From Mesorhizobium sp. (GTDB lineage: Bacteria; Pseudomonadota; Alphaproteobacteria; Rhizobiales; Rhizobiaceae), in NCBI RefSeq assembly GCF_004963255.1, contig NZ_SUGA01000026.1:1-64000 (forward strand): a stretch of DNA of 64,000 nucleotides. The letters run 5' to 3'. The translations under genes and the position numbers were made by a program. The number at the start of each line of letters is the position of its first letter. Position 1 is the first letter of the stretch. The notes under the pieces were generated by a model that saw only the letters and a list, made by a program, of their open reading frames with translations, ran no database searches and was not told where the DNA came from. Below, in pieces: positions 8,787 to 16,826 of the stretch.

Positions 8787-10399
8787 TTCTGATCCTCCAG
8801 AACCAGGTCGGCGCCTTTCCATCCGGTCAGGATCGAGGCGGCGTTGGTGTTGCCCGTGATGTTGTCGGGGAAAATCGAAGCGTCGATGACGCGTAGGCCC
8901 TCGAGCCCGTGCACCCGAAGCCGTGGATCGACGACGGCGCGCGCCGCGTCCGGCCCCATGCGGCAGGTCGAGACCGGGTGGTAGACGGTGCCCGAGCGCT
9001 TCCTGAAATCCTGGATGAGGTCGGCGTCCGATTGGATCGAGGGCCCAGGCAGAACCTCTTCCTCGATGATCTCGGCCATGGCCGGCATCGCGGCGATCCT
9101 GCGCACGAACTTCACCGCGGCCAGCATCTCGTCGACATCGGCATTGGTCGAATAGGCATTGGCCGTGATCCTCGGATAGTCGCGCGGATTGTTTGAGCGG
9201 ATCATGATCTCGCCGCGGCTCGACGGGCGGCAGTTGGACAGGCCGATCGAGAAGCCCGGCCAGGGGTCGGGCGTCAGGATCGGACGTTCGCCGCTTTTCG
9301 GGATGACGGTCGAGAAGGCCTGGAAATAAAGCTGCATGTTCGGCCGCGCCATCGACGGATCGGTGCGGAAGAAGCCGCCGGCATTGTTCATCGACAGCGA
9401 CAGCGGTCCGGAGCGCAAGAGGATGTATTGCATGCCGACCAGCAGCTTGCCCCACCAGGGCCGCAGGATCTGGTTCAGCGTCGGCAGCTTGCCTTTGAAA
9501 GTATAGTTGATGCCGACATGGTCCTGCAGATTGGCGCCGACATTGTCGTTGGCGTGGACAACCGGGATCCCCAGATTGCCAAGCAGCGCCTCGGGGCCGA
9601 CGCCGGACAACTGCAGCAACTGCGGCGAGTTGATCGAGCCGCCGGAAAGGATCACCTCGCGGCCGGCGCGAGCCGTCTTGGTCTCGCCGTTCTGCTCGTA
9701 TTCGATGCCGACCGCGCGCTTGCCCTCGAACAGGATTCTTGTCGCCAGTGCGTTGGTCTCGACGCGAACGTTGGAGCGTTTCATCGCCGGGCGCAGGAAG
9801 GCGCGGGCGGCGGACATGCGGCGGCCGTTCCTGGTCGTGATCTGGTAGACGCCGACGCCTTCCTGGGAGGCGCCGTTGAAGTCCGGATTGAAGGGCAGCC
9901 CGGCCTGTTCGGCGGCAGCGAGATAGCGCTTGGTCAGCGGGTGCACCGCGCGCGAACAATCGGTGACGTGCAAGGGGCCGCCGACGCCGCGCCATTGGTC
10001 GGCGCCAGCCGCATTGTCCTCCATCGCCTTGAATGAGGGCAGGAGGTCGTCATAGCCCCAGCCGGGATTGCCGGCGGCGGCCCAGGCATCGAAATCCTCG
10101 CGCGCGCCGCGGATGAAGACCATGGCGTTGATCGAGCTCGAGCCGCCGAGCAATTTGCCGCGCGGCCAGTGGTCGGCATTGTTGCTGAGACCCGGATCCG
10201 GCTCGGCCTTGTAGTTCCAGTTGACGGCCGGGTCGAAGAAGGTCTTGCCGTAGCCGAGCGGCATCTGGACGTAGAAGCGCCGGTCGGTCCCGCCGGCCTC
10301 CAGCACCAGCACCGAGAAGCGGCCGGAAGCCGACAATTTGTCGGCCACGACCGAACCGGCCGAGCCGGAGCCGACGATGATGAAATCATAAGTCTGCAT
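8783..10399 (-). CDS. GMC family FAD-dependent oxidoreductase (choline dehydrogenase-like)
   Basis: This 538-residue glucose-methanol-choline oxidoreductase has an N-terminal FAD-binding GSGSAGSVVA motif (residues 10-19), the GMC signature near residue 80 (GKLLGGSSSINAM), and the C-terminal active-site segment VYHPVSTCRMG and GNTNAASILTGW. It should oxidise an alcohol or sugar hydroxyl using FAD. It is first of three overlapping genes, so it probably starts a short oxidation-dehydration-reduction route. No transporter or regulator is adjacent, unusual for a rhizobial sugar-acid operon. Choline itself is unlikely because no betaine genes are nearby. Confidence 0.88.
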   Translation of the reverse strand: MQTYDFIIVGSGSAGSVVADKLSASGRFSVLVLEAGGTDRRFYVQMPLGYGKTFFDPAVNWNYKAEPDPGLSNNADHWPRGKLLGGSSSINAMVFIRGAREDFDAWAAAGNPGWGYDDLLPSFKAMEDNAAGADQWRGVGGPLHVTDCSRAVHPLTKRYLAAAEQAGLPFNPDFNGASQEGVGVYQITTRNGRRMSAARAFLRPAMKRSNVRVETNALATRILFEGKRAVGIEYEQNGETKTARAGREVILSGGSINSPQLLQLSGVGPEALLGNLGIPVVHANDNVGANLQDHVGINYTFKGKLPTLNQILRPWWGKLLVGMQYILLRSGPLSLSMNNAGGFFRTDPSMARPNMQLYFQAFSTVIPKSGERPILTPDPWPGFSIGLSNCRPSSRGEIMIRSNNPRDYPRITANAYSTNADVDEMLAAVKFVRRIAAMPAMAEIIEEEVLPGPSIQSDADLIQDFRKRSGTVYHPVSTCRMGPDAARAVVDPRLRVHGLEGLRVIDASIFPDNITGNTNAASILTGWKGADLVLEDQK

Positions 10400-10588
10400 G
10401 ATGGGCGGCCGCGCTCCGAAATTCGTAGCCTAGCCTAGACATTGCCGGTTCACGTCGTCGCCGGACCTTCCGGCATGGCTTGTGAAAAAAGCGACTGGCG
10501 GGGTGGCGCGCATTTCGCTTTCACCAGAGCTTGCGACATGGCGGTCGCATTGCTAGGCAACAGCAACTGACCCCCTAAGGATTTCGCC

Positions 10589-10984
10589 ATGGTGCATTAC
10601 GCGGACGGAAAACCACTCGGCGATCTCACGCTGCGCACGCTCGCCATGCCCTCCGACGCCAATGCCGCCGGCGACATCTTCGGCGGCTGGGTGATGGCGC
10701 AGATGGACCTTGCCTGCGGCATCCGCGCCGCCGAGCGCGCCAAGGGGCGCGTGGTCACCGCCGCGGTCAAGGAGATGTCCTTCGCCAAGCCGATGAAGAT
10801 CGGCGACACGCTCTGCATCTACACCCATGTCGAGCGCGTCGGCCGCACCTCGATGCTGCTCAAGGTCGAGGCCTGGGCGCAGCGCTACCTTTCCGACCTG
10901 ATGGAGAAGGTCACCCATGCCGATTTCGTCATGGTGGCACTCGACGGCGAGGGCAAGCCGAAGCCGGTTCCGGCCGAGAGCTGA
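10589..10984 (+). CDS. Acyl-CoA thioesterase, YciA-like hotdog fold
   Basis: This 131-residue single hotdog domain carries the YciA/Acot signature: DANAAGDIFGGWVMAQMD, in which the Asn, Asp and Gly residues line the thioester site. It hydrolyses acyl-CoA to free acid and CoA in the cytoplasm; family members accept a broad range of acyl chains. An AAGG ribosome site precedes the ATG. It stands alone, divergent from the GMC operon by about 190 bases. Confidence 0.9.
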   Translation: MVHYADGKPLGDLTLRTLAMPSDANAAGDIFGGWVMAQMDLACGIRAAERAKGRVVTAAVKEMSFAKPMKIGDTLCIYTHVERVGRTSMLLKVEAWAQRYLSDLMEKVTHADFVMVALDGEGKPKPVPAES

Positions 10985-11101
10985 CGGGTCTCCGATTCTC
11001 CCAAGCTTGCGGTTTTGTAACGACGCCCGCGCGGAAGATGCGCTCCGCGACATCCAATGGTTGCCTTCGCGCCCCAGTTTGTGGTCGCGAGGGGGAAAAC
11101 A

Positions 11102-11305
11102 ATGCGTCAACACATGCTGAACGGCTGGCTCGTGGCAGCCCTTATCGCGCTGGTCTGCTTGCTCGGCGTTACAGCCTATGTGGAGATCAGCAAAGACCTT
11201 CCACGCGTCGCATGCGTGAAGGGCCTGAAGGCGATCGACAAGAAGGACGCGCAGCACGAGAACTGCTCGACACCGTGCTGCACCACTACCGCTGCAAGCG
11301 CCTGA
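11102..11305 (+). CDS. Small single-pass membrane protein, unknown
   Basis: This encodes 67 residues from the ATG at 11102, behind a GAGGGGG ribosome site. One hydrophobic helix (about residues 8-26) is followed by a short charged tail with four cysteines near the end (ACVKG, NCSTPCC). No family is recognised. An alternative reading frame continues past its stop, so a frameshifted longer gene cannot be excluded. Confidence 0.45.
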   Translation: MRQHMLNGWLVAALIALVCLLGVTAYVEISKDLPRVACVKGLKAIDKKDAQHENCSTPCCTTTAASA

Positions 11306-11474
11306 TCGGTGGCCGGCTAAAGACAGTCATCCTTGTCGAGACGGTTGCGTGGCGACGCCTGCGAGGCTGGCTGCAGAGCCGCAGAAGATCCGGCCAAAGC
11401 CGGAGGCACGACGGGCCCGGCGCCGAGCGGCACGGTTGTTCAATGGTTCGCAAACCTTTGAACCAAAAAGGGGT

Positions 11475-11843
11475 TCAGGCTTGCTGGCTGTCGAATCTCG
11501 CCCGCGCCTCGCGGACCCGATTGGTGTTCTTCCGGGCCCATTCGCCAAGCGCGCCGACCGGCACGAGCAGTTCATGACCGAGCTCGGTCAGCTCGTAGTC
11601 AACGCGTGGCGGAATGGTTGGAAACACCTTGCGCGTGACGAAGCCATCGCGTTCCAGACCACGCAAGGTGGTGGTCAGCATCTTTTGCGAAATGCCGCCG
11701 ACGGCGGCGCGCAATTCGTTAAAGCGCAACGGCCCGTCGCCCAGCTTGCCGACCACGAGCACGGTCCATTTATCGCCGACCCGCTGCAGGATTTCCGACA
11801 CGGCACGGCAGTCTTCGGTGATATGCGGGTGCCTCAGTAACAT
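11475..11843 (-). CDS. HxlR-family transcriptional regulator
   Basis: This 122-residue winged-helix protein has the full HxlR pattern: CRAVSEILQRVGDKWTVLVV, then GPLRFNELRAAVGGISQKML and the wing VDYELTELG. An early cysteine (Cys12) sits where redox-sensing members of the family keep theirs. It is divergent from the FMN reductase gene with a 90-base shared control region, the usual layout for a regulator of its neighbour. Confidence 0.9.
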   Translation of the reverse strand: MLLRHPHITEDCRAVSEILQRVGDKWTVLVVGKLGDGPLRFNELRAAVGGISQKMLTTTLRGLERDGFVTRKVFPTIPPRVDYELTELGHELLVPVGALGEWARKNTNRVREARARFDSQQA

Positions 11844-11933
11844 AAACGTGCCCCCTTGCGCGCTGGTTTGTCAGTATCACATATAGCGCCGGTATCCAAA
11901 CGATACCAGAAATTCCCGCAAGGAGAGCCCCTT

Positions 11934-12539
11934 ATGTCCAAGCCCAAAATCGCCATCGTCGTCGGTTCGACACGCGCCGCTCGCTTCGCCGACGTGCCGA
12001 CGCAGTGGATCGCGAAGATCGCCAAGGCTCATGCCGACATCGACGTCGAGATCGTCGATCTGCGCGACTGGCCGCTGCCTTTCTTCGACGAGGTTGCGTC
12101 CTCCGCCTGGGCGCCGTCACAGAACGAAGTGGCGCAGCGCTGGCAGAAGAAGGTCGCCGAGTTCGACGGCTTCATCTTCACCGCCGCCGAATACAACCAC
12201 GCTCCGACCGGTGTCCTGAAGAACGCCATCGATTACGCCGCCAATGAATGGAACAAGAAGCCGGCCGGCTTTGTCGGTTACGGCTCGGTCGGCGGCGCGC
12301 GCGCGGTCGAACAGCTCCGCCTCATCGCCGTCGAGCTGCAGATGGCGCCAGTCAAGTCGGCCGTGCATATCGCCTGGGGCGATTTCCTTGCGGTGCGCCA
12401 GGGCGAGAAGAAGCTCGAGGATCTCGAGCACCTGAACCAGGCCGCCGTGGCGCTGGTCAATGACGTCGCCTGGTGGGCGAAGGTGCTGAAGGCGGCCCGC
12501 GCCGCCGACGCGATCGCCGGCGAAGCCCAGGCCGCTTAA
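11934..12539 (+). CDS. NADPH-dependent FMN reductase family protein
   Basis: This 201-residue flavodoxin-like reductase starts at the ATG at 11934, behind an AAGGAGAG ribosome site. The phosphate-binding loop GSTRAARFADV (residues 10-20) and the TAAEYNHAPTGVLKNAIDY segment are diagnostic. It transfers electrons from NADPH to FMN or small quinone-like acceptors in the cytoplasm. It is divergent from an HxlR regulator that probably controls it, a pairing common in quinone or electrophile responses. A perfect terminator follows 26 bases after the stop. Confidence 0.9.
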   Translation: MSKPKIAIVVGSTRAARFADVPTQWIAKIAKAHADIDVEIVDLRDWPLPFFDEVASSAWAPSQNEVAQRWQKKVAEFDGFIFTAAEYNHAPTGVLKNAIDYAANEWNKKPAGFVGYGSVGGARAVEQLRLIAVELQMAPVKSAVHIAWGDFLAVRQGEKKLEDLEHLNQAAVALVNDVAWWAKVLKAARAADAIAGEAQAA

Positions 12540-12565
12540 AGCGCCTACGAAACATCATCCTCCCG

Positions 12566-12591
12566 AAGGGCGGCGCTTGCGCCGCCCTTTT
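12566..12591 (+). terminator. Rho-independent terminator of the FMN reductase gene
   Basis: An 11-base-pair stem, AAGGGCGGCGC with its complement around a tiny loop, is followed by a TTTT run. It lies 26 bases after the reductase stop and separates it from the avidin gene. Confidence 0.85.
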
Positions 12592-12767
12592 CAATGCGCG
12601 GTGGACTCAAAACCACCGATGTTCCCTGGACCCAGCTTGATCCCCTAAACCAGCGCACTGTCCTGCGTTCGGTCCGGGCACGTCTGGCGGTCCTTGACCG
12701 CTCGGAGCGGTGCTTTAGATGCAGGACCGAATCCGCCGAAAGACGAAGACGGTCGTGGAGGAGCGGA

Positions 12768-13133
12768 ATGCCTTGGCGCGGCAGATGGCGCAATCAGTAT
12801 GGGTCCGTCCTCGATATCACCCGCGAGGAGGGCGGTCGGATCGAAGGCACGTTCCGCACGGCGCTCGAAGACAGCAGCTTCTATGGACAGACCGTGCCGA
12901 TATTCGGCATCGCGCATGGCGATGTGATTGGCGTGACGGCCGCCGGCGAGGGTACGGCCGGCCCGGCCGCGGTGAGCTACACCGGCATATTGCGGGACGG
13001 CAAGCTGGAGACGATGTGGCTGACGGTGGCGGGCAGCACCATCACCGGCAAGGAGGGCGAAATCGCTTCCCGCAAGCAGGTCGGGACCTGGCGTGCCTTC
13101 GGCACCAGCCTCGACACCTTCGTCCGAGAATAG
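12768..13133 (+). CDS. Avidin/streptavidin-family protein without a signal peptide
   Basis: This 121-residue protein starts at the ATG at 12768 behind GGAGGAG. The eight-strand avidin layout is visible: WRNQYGS (7-13), IEGTFRTA (25-32), METMW-type strand with Trp84, WRAF with Trp108 and the closing SLDTF with Asp116. These match streptavidin Asn23, Ser27, Trp108, Trp120 and Asp128 by eye. However, Tyr43 is Phe, Ser88 is Ala, Thr90 is Val and Trp92 is Tyr, so biotin contacts are partly lost. There is no secretion signal, unlike streptavidin and bradavidin. It lies just upstream of an efflux operon, on the same strand. Confidence 0.8.
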   Translation: MPWRGRWRNQYGSVLDITREEGGRIEGTFRTALEDSSFYGQTVPIFGIAHGDVIGVTAAGEGTAGPAAVSYTGILRDGKLETMWLTVAGSTITGKEGEIASRKQVGTWRAFGTSLDTFVRE

Positions 13134-13201
13134 CCAAACAGCCAGCAGGTACGAGACCGCTCACGACTTCGTGTCGAGCGATTCCAGATCTGCGCCGCAT
13201 A

Positions 13202-13245
13202 GTGACTTGCATTATGCAACTAACTCGGCTATTCGTGACTTGCAT
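13202..13245 (+). promoter_or_regulatory. Putative HxlR operator: direct repeat with an internal palindrome
   Basis: GTGACTTGCAT occurs at 13202-13212 and again at 13235-13245, 33 bases apart, about three helical turns. The first copy runs into a perfect palindrome, TTGCAT-T-ATGCAA (13207-13219). The pair ends 21 bases before the start of the HxlR gene, so it is well placed for autoregulation of the HxlR-EmrA-EmrB operon. Confidence 0.6.
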
Positions 13246-13265
13246 CTTGATAGTGAGCGACGGAA

Positions 13266-13808
13266 ATGGTTGCCAGGACGAGCTTCGAAACGCGCCCATG
13301 TCCGATCGCGCGCAGCCTCGACGAGGTCGGCGAGTGGTGGAGCATCCTTTTGCTGCGCGACGCATTTCAGGGCCTTACCCGCTTCGACCAGTTCCAGAAG
13401 AGCCTTGATATCGCGCCCAACATCCTGACGCGGCGGTTGAACAGCCTGGTCGAGCGCGGGCTGTTCGAGAAGCGCGCCTACTGCGAACGGCCGCTGCGCC
13501 ATGAATATGTGCTGACCGCCAAGGGCCGCGACTTCCGGCCGGTGCTGCTTACGCTGCTTGCGTGGGGCAACCGGCACCTGGCGCCCGAGGGCCCGAGCCT
13601 CGTCGTGGTGGACACGGCGGACGGGCGCTGGGCCGATCCGGTCCTGGTCGACAAGGAGACCGGCAGGCAGCTCGACAGCGGCGGCTTCGCCTTGGCCACG
13701 GGACCGAGAGCCAGCGATCGCATGCGGCAACGCTACCGCTTCAGCAGCGAGGGGCCGGGCCTCCCGCTGGTCGAGAATGGCGGCCAGGAAGAGGTGCGAA
13801 GCAGATGA
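13266..13808 (+). CDS. HxlR-family regulator of the efflux operon
   Basis: This 180-residue protein has an HxlR winged helix in its first 105 residues (CPIARSLDEVGEWWSILLLRDAF, then FDQFQKSLDIAPNILTRRL). It adds about 75 C-terminal residues, longer than the family norm; that part could bind a ligand. Its stop overlaps the emrA-like start by 4 bases (ATGA), so all three genes form one operon. The repeat-type operator directly upstream suggests autorepression, with derepression by a compound exported by the pump. The effector is unknown. Confidence 0.88.
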   Translation: MVARTSFETRPCPIARSLDEVGEWWSILLLRDAFQGLTRFDQFQKSLDIAPNILTRRLNSLVERGLFEKRAYCERPLRHEYVLTAKGRDFRPVLLTLLAWGNRHLAPEGPSLVVVDTADGRWADPVLVDKETGRQLDSGGFALATGPRASDRMRQRYRFSSEGPGLPLVENGGQEEVRSR

Positions 13809-14899
13809 ACAAGGCTCTTTCCCCGGCCGAGTTGCAGGCCTCCGTCGTTGAAGCCCCGAAGCCGGCGAAGAAGCGGCGCAAGCCGCTGCTGCTCGGCGCA
13901 GCCCTGATCGCTATCGCTGCCGCCGGTTGGTATGGCGCCGAGTGGTGGCAGGCCAACCGCTTCATGGTGACGACCGACGACGCCTATGTCGGCGGCAATG
14001 TCACGCCGCTGGCGCCGCGCGTCGCCGGCCATATCGACCAGGTGCTCGTTGAGGACAACCAGCATGTCGCCGCCGGCCAGCCTGTCATCCGCATCGACGA
14101 CAGGCCGTTCAAGGCGGCGCTGGAACGTGCGCAGGCATCGGTTGAGCAGAAGCAGTCGGCGCTCGACAATCTGCGTGCCCAGATATCGCTGCAGAACTCG
14201 CTGATCGAGCAGGCCAGCGCCGATCTCGAGGCCAAGAGCGCTGCCGCCGCGTTCACCGCGCAGGATGCCAAGCGCTACGCGGTGCTTGCCAGCGCCAGCA
14301 CCGGCTCGCAGCAGGATGCCCAGAAGAGCGCCGCGGCCGACGGCCAGGCGCAGGCCTCCGTCGCCGCCGCGCGGGCGGCGCTTGCGGCATCTAGGCAGCA
14401 GCTCGACGTCCTCAACACCCAGATTTCGGAGGCGACCGCGGAAGTCGCGGCCGCCAAGGCGGATCTCGACACCGCCCAGCTCGATCTCGGCTTCACGGAA
14501 ATCCGCTCGCCGATCGACGGCATCGTCGGCAACAGGCTGGCGCAGGTCGGCACCTATGTCTCGCCGGGCAGCTACCTTTTGACCATCGTTCCTGCCTCTG
14601 GGCTGTGGGTCGACGCCAATTTCAAGGAAGACCAGTTGCGGGCGATGGCCGACGGGCAGGCCGCGACCGTCTATGCCGATATCGCTCCCGACCAGCCGCT
14701 CAAGGGCCATGTCACCAGCCTGGGGCCGGCCACGGGGGCGATCTTCAGCGTCATCCCGCCGCAGAACGCGACCGGCAATTTCACCAAGATCGTGCAGCGT
14801 GTACCGGTCAGGATCGCGATCGACGCCGACCAGGCGGGCAAGGTCGCGCTGCGGCCCGGCCTGTCCACCGTCGTCACCGTCGATACCGGATCGCGCTGA
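13805..14899 (+). CDS. HlyD/EmrA-family membrane fusion protein of an efflux pump
   Basis: This 364-residue protein starts at the ATG at 13805. It has an N-terminal membrane anchor (about residues 27-45), the TTDDAYVGGNVTPLAPRVAGHI strand typical of EmrA, a long alpha-helical coiled coil rich in Ala, Gln and Ser (about 95-230), and a second lipoyl half with DLGFTEIRSPIDGIVGNR. It bridges the inner-membrane MFS pump to the periplasm or an outer-membrane channel. It sits between its regulator and emrB, and no outer-membrane factor gene is adjacent. Confidence 0.9.
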   Translation: MNKALSPAELQASVVEAPKPAKKRRKPLLLGAALIAIAAAGWYGAEWWQANRFMVTTDDAYVGGNVTPLAPRVAGHIDQVLVEDNQHVAAGQPVIRIDDRPFKAALERAQASVEQKQSALDNLRAQISLQNSLIEQASADLEAKSAAAAFTAQDAKRYAVLASASTGSQQDAQKSAAADGQAQASVAAARAALAASRQQLDVLNTQISEATAEVAAAKADLDTAQLDLGFTEIRSPIDGIVGNRLAQVGTYVSPGSYLLTIVPASGLWVDANFKEDQLRAMADGQAATVYADIAPDQPLKGHVTSLGPATGAIFSVIPPQNATGNFTKIVQRVPVRIAIDADQAGKVALRPGLSTVVTVDTGSR

Positions 14900-14906
14900 G
14901 GGCGCC

Positions 14907-16469
14907 ATGTCAGCGCCGGCCGCCCCGCAATCCTTCCTCGCCAGCATCCTGCCGTTCATGGTGATGTGCGTGGGGATGTTCATCGCGCTGCTCGACATCC
15001 AGATCGTCGCCTCCTCGCTGCAGGATATCGGCGGCGGCCTGTCGGCCGCGCAGGACCAGATCGGCTGGGTGCAGACCTCCTATCTGGTGGCGGAGATCAT
15101 CGTCATCCCGCTGTCGGGCTGGCTGACACGCGTCTTCTCGACCAGATGGCTCTTCACCATCTCGGCCGCCGGTTTCACCTTGGCCAGCATGCTGTGCGGC
15201 TTTGCCTGGAACATCGAAAGCATGATCGTGTTCCGGGCGCTGCAGGGGCTGCTCGGCGCCTCGATGATCCCGACGGTGTTCACCTCGTCCTTCCACTATT
15301 TCCAGGGCCCTAGGCGCGTCTACGCCGCCGCCGTCGTCGGCAGCATCGCCTCGATCGCGCCGACGCTAGGGCCAGTCATCGGCGGCTGGATCACCGACAC
15401 GTTGAACTGGCACTGGCTGTTCTATGTCAATGTCATCCCCGGGGCGGTCATCACCGTGCTCGTCGCGCTGCTGGTCAAGATCGACAAGGGTGATCTGTCG
15501 TTGCTGAAGGGCGCGGACTATATCGGCATGGCGCTCATGGCGGTCAGCCTTGGCACGGCGGAATATGTGCTGGAGGAAGGATCGCGCTGGAACTGGTTCG
15601 ACGACGCCACGATCCGCAATGGCGCCGTCGTCGCCGTGGTCACGCTCGTCCTGTTCGTCGTGCGCAGCCTGACCTATGCGCAGCCGGTGGTCGACTTCCG
15701 CGCCTTCGGCAACCGCAATTTCGCCATCGGCTGTTTTCTCTCCTTCATCACCGGCATCGGCATCTTCGCCACGATCTATCTGACGCCGTTGTTCCTCGGC
15801 TATGTGCGCGGCTACAACGCGCTTGAAACGGGGCTAGCGGTGTTTTCGACCGGCGTCGCTTCGTTGGTCGGCGTTCCGGTCTACATCTTCCTCGCCAAGC
15901 GCTTCGACACGCGCTGGCTGATGATGTTCGGCCTGGCATCCTTCGGCGCCTCGATGTGGAGTTTTTCCGCCATCACCAGTCAGTGGGGCTCGGCCGAGCT
16001 CCTCCTGCCGCAGATCTTTCGCGGTTTCCCGCAGGTCTTCGCCGTCGCGCCCAGCGTCAATCTCGGGCTCGGCAGCCTGCCGCCGGAACGGCTGAAATAT
16101 GCCAGCGGCCTGTTCAACACCATGCGCAATCTGGGCGGCGCGGTGGGCATCGCGATTTGCGGCGCGATCCTCAACAACCGCACCAACTTCCATTTCCTGA
16201 CGATCGCTTCGCATCTGACGCCGCAGAACGAGGCGGCCATGCGCCTTGTCGACAACGTTGCGCAACGCTACGGCCAGTTGCCCGGCGCCATCGAAGACGG
16301 CCACGCCGCCTCGCTGAAGCAGCTCTGGCAGCTCGCCTATCGCGAGGCTTCCACCATGGCCTATGCGGACGCGTTCCTGGTCATCATGGTGGCTTTCGTC
16401 ATCGCTACCGCACTGGTCCCGTTCCTGCGCAACGTGACGCCGAAGGCGCCGCCGCCGGACGCGCATTGA
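14907..16469 (+). CDS. DHA2-family MFS multidrug transporter, EmrB-like
   Basis: This 520-residue, 14-helix major facilitator starts at the ATG at 14907. The first helix ends in the DHA2 motif ALLDIQIVASSLQDIGGGL, the loop 2-3 motif is GWLTRVFSTRWLF, and motif C (APTLGPVIGGWI) marks it as a proton-driven exporter. It should expel hydrophobic drugs or phenolics together with the adjacent EmrA-like protein. It lies 7 bases downstream of that gene, in one operon with the HxlR regulator. The substrate is unknown; plant-derived aromatics are a reasonable guess for a rhizobium. Confidence 0.92.
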   Translation: MSAPAAPQSFLASILPFMVMCVGMFIALLDIQIVASSLQDIGGGLSAAQDQIGWVQTSYLVAEIIVIPLSGWLTRVFSTRWLFTISAAGFTLASMLCGFAWNIESMIVFRALQGLLGASMIPTVFTSSFHYFQGPRRVYAAAVVGSIASIAPTLGPVIGGWITDTLNWHWLFYVNVIPGAVITVLVALLVKIDKGDLSLLKGADYIGMALMAVSLGTAEYVLEEGSRWNWFDDATIRNGAVVAVVTLVLFVVRSLTYAQPVVDFRAFGNRNFAIGCFLSFITGIGIFATIYLTPLFLGYVRGYNALETGLAVFSTGVASLVGVPVYIFLAKRFDTRWLMMFGLASFGASMWSFSAITSQWGSAELLLPQIFRGFPQVFAVAPSVNLGLGSLPPERLKYASGLFNTMRNLGGAVGIAICGAILNNRTNFHFLTIASHLTPQNEAAMRLVDNVAQRYGQLPGAIEDGHAASLKQLWQLAYREASTMAYADAFLVIMVAFVIATALVPFLRNVTPKAPPPDAH

Positions 16470-16498
16470 GGGACGCGCAAGCGCCGCGGGCGACGCAG

Positions 16499-16753
16499 TT
16501 ACTGCGACCCCGCCCCAAACCAGCGAATAAAAGCAGCGTCCTTGCCGGTGATGTCCTTCACCGCTTTCAGCAATGCCTCGTGCAGGGTTTGCATCGAGCG
16601 GTAGTGATCGCATTGCGTCGATATCAACGGGGCCACAATACTGCGATGCAGCTCTCCTGCCGCCATCAGGAACCGGTCAAGCTCCGACTCCGATAATTGC
16701 TTTGCCTTGTTACGACGAACCACCGCGACCTCCAGCGAGAATCGCCCCACCAA
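16499..16753 (-). CDS. Small hypothetical protein
   Basis: This 84-residue protein is predicted helical, with a basic N-terminus (VVRRNKAKQ) and a SESELDRFLMAAGELHRSI helix. No family is recognised. It is convergent with the emrB-like gene 30 bases away and follows the large autotransporter region on the opposite side. The coding call rests on codon use and a clean open frame only. Confidence 0.5.
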   Translation of the reverse strand: MVGRFSLEVAVVRRNKAKQLSESELDRFLMAAGELHRSIVAPLISTQCDHYRSMQTLHEALLKAVKDITGKDAAFIRWFGAGSQ

Positions 16754-16826
16754 GGATTAAATTCCTATACGCATCGGAAAGTTTCCAGCGACCGCTGGTT
16801 GCCTTTTTCGGCCTATCGTCGTCAGC

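Noticed and set aside
8787..9995. N-terminal extension of the enolase-superfamily gene giving an 806-residue fusion
   Set aside because: The extension lies in another frame of the GMC oxidoreductase gene and has no domain. The ATG at 8786 gives the normal family length and an ATGA overlap.
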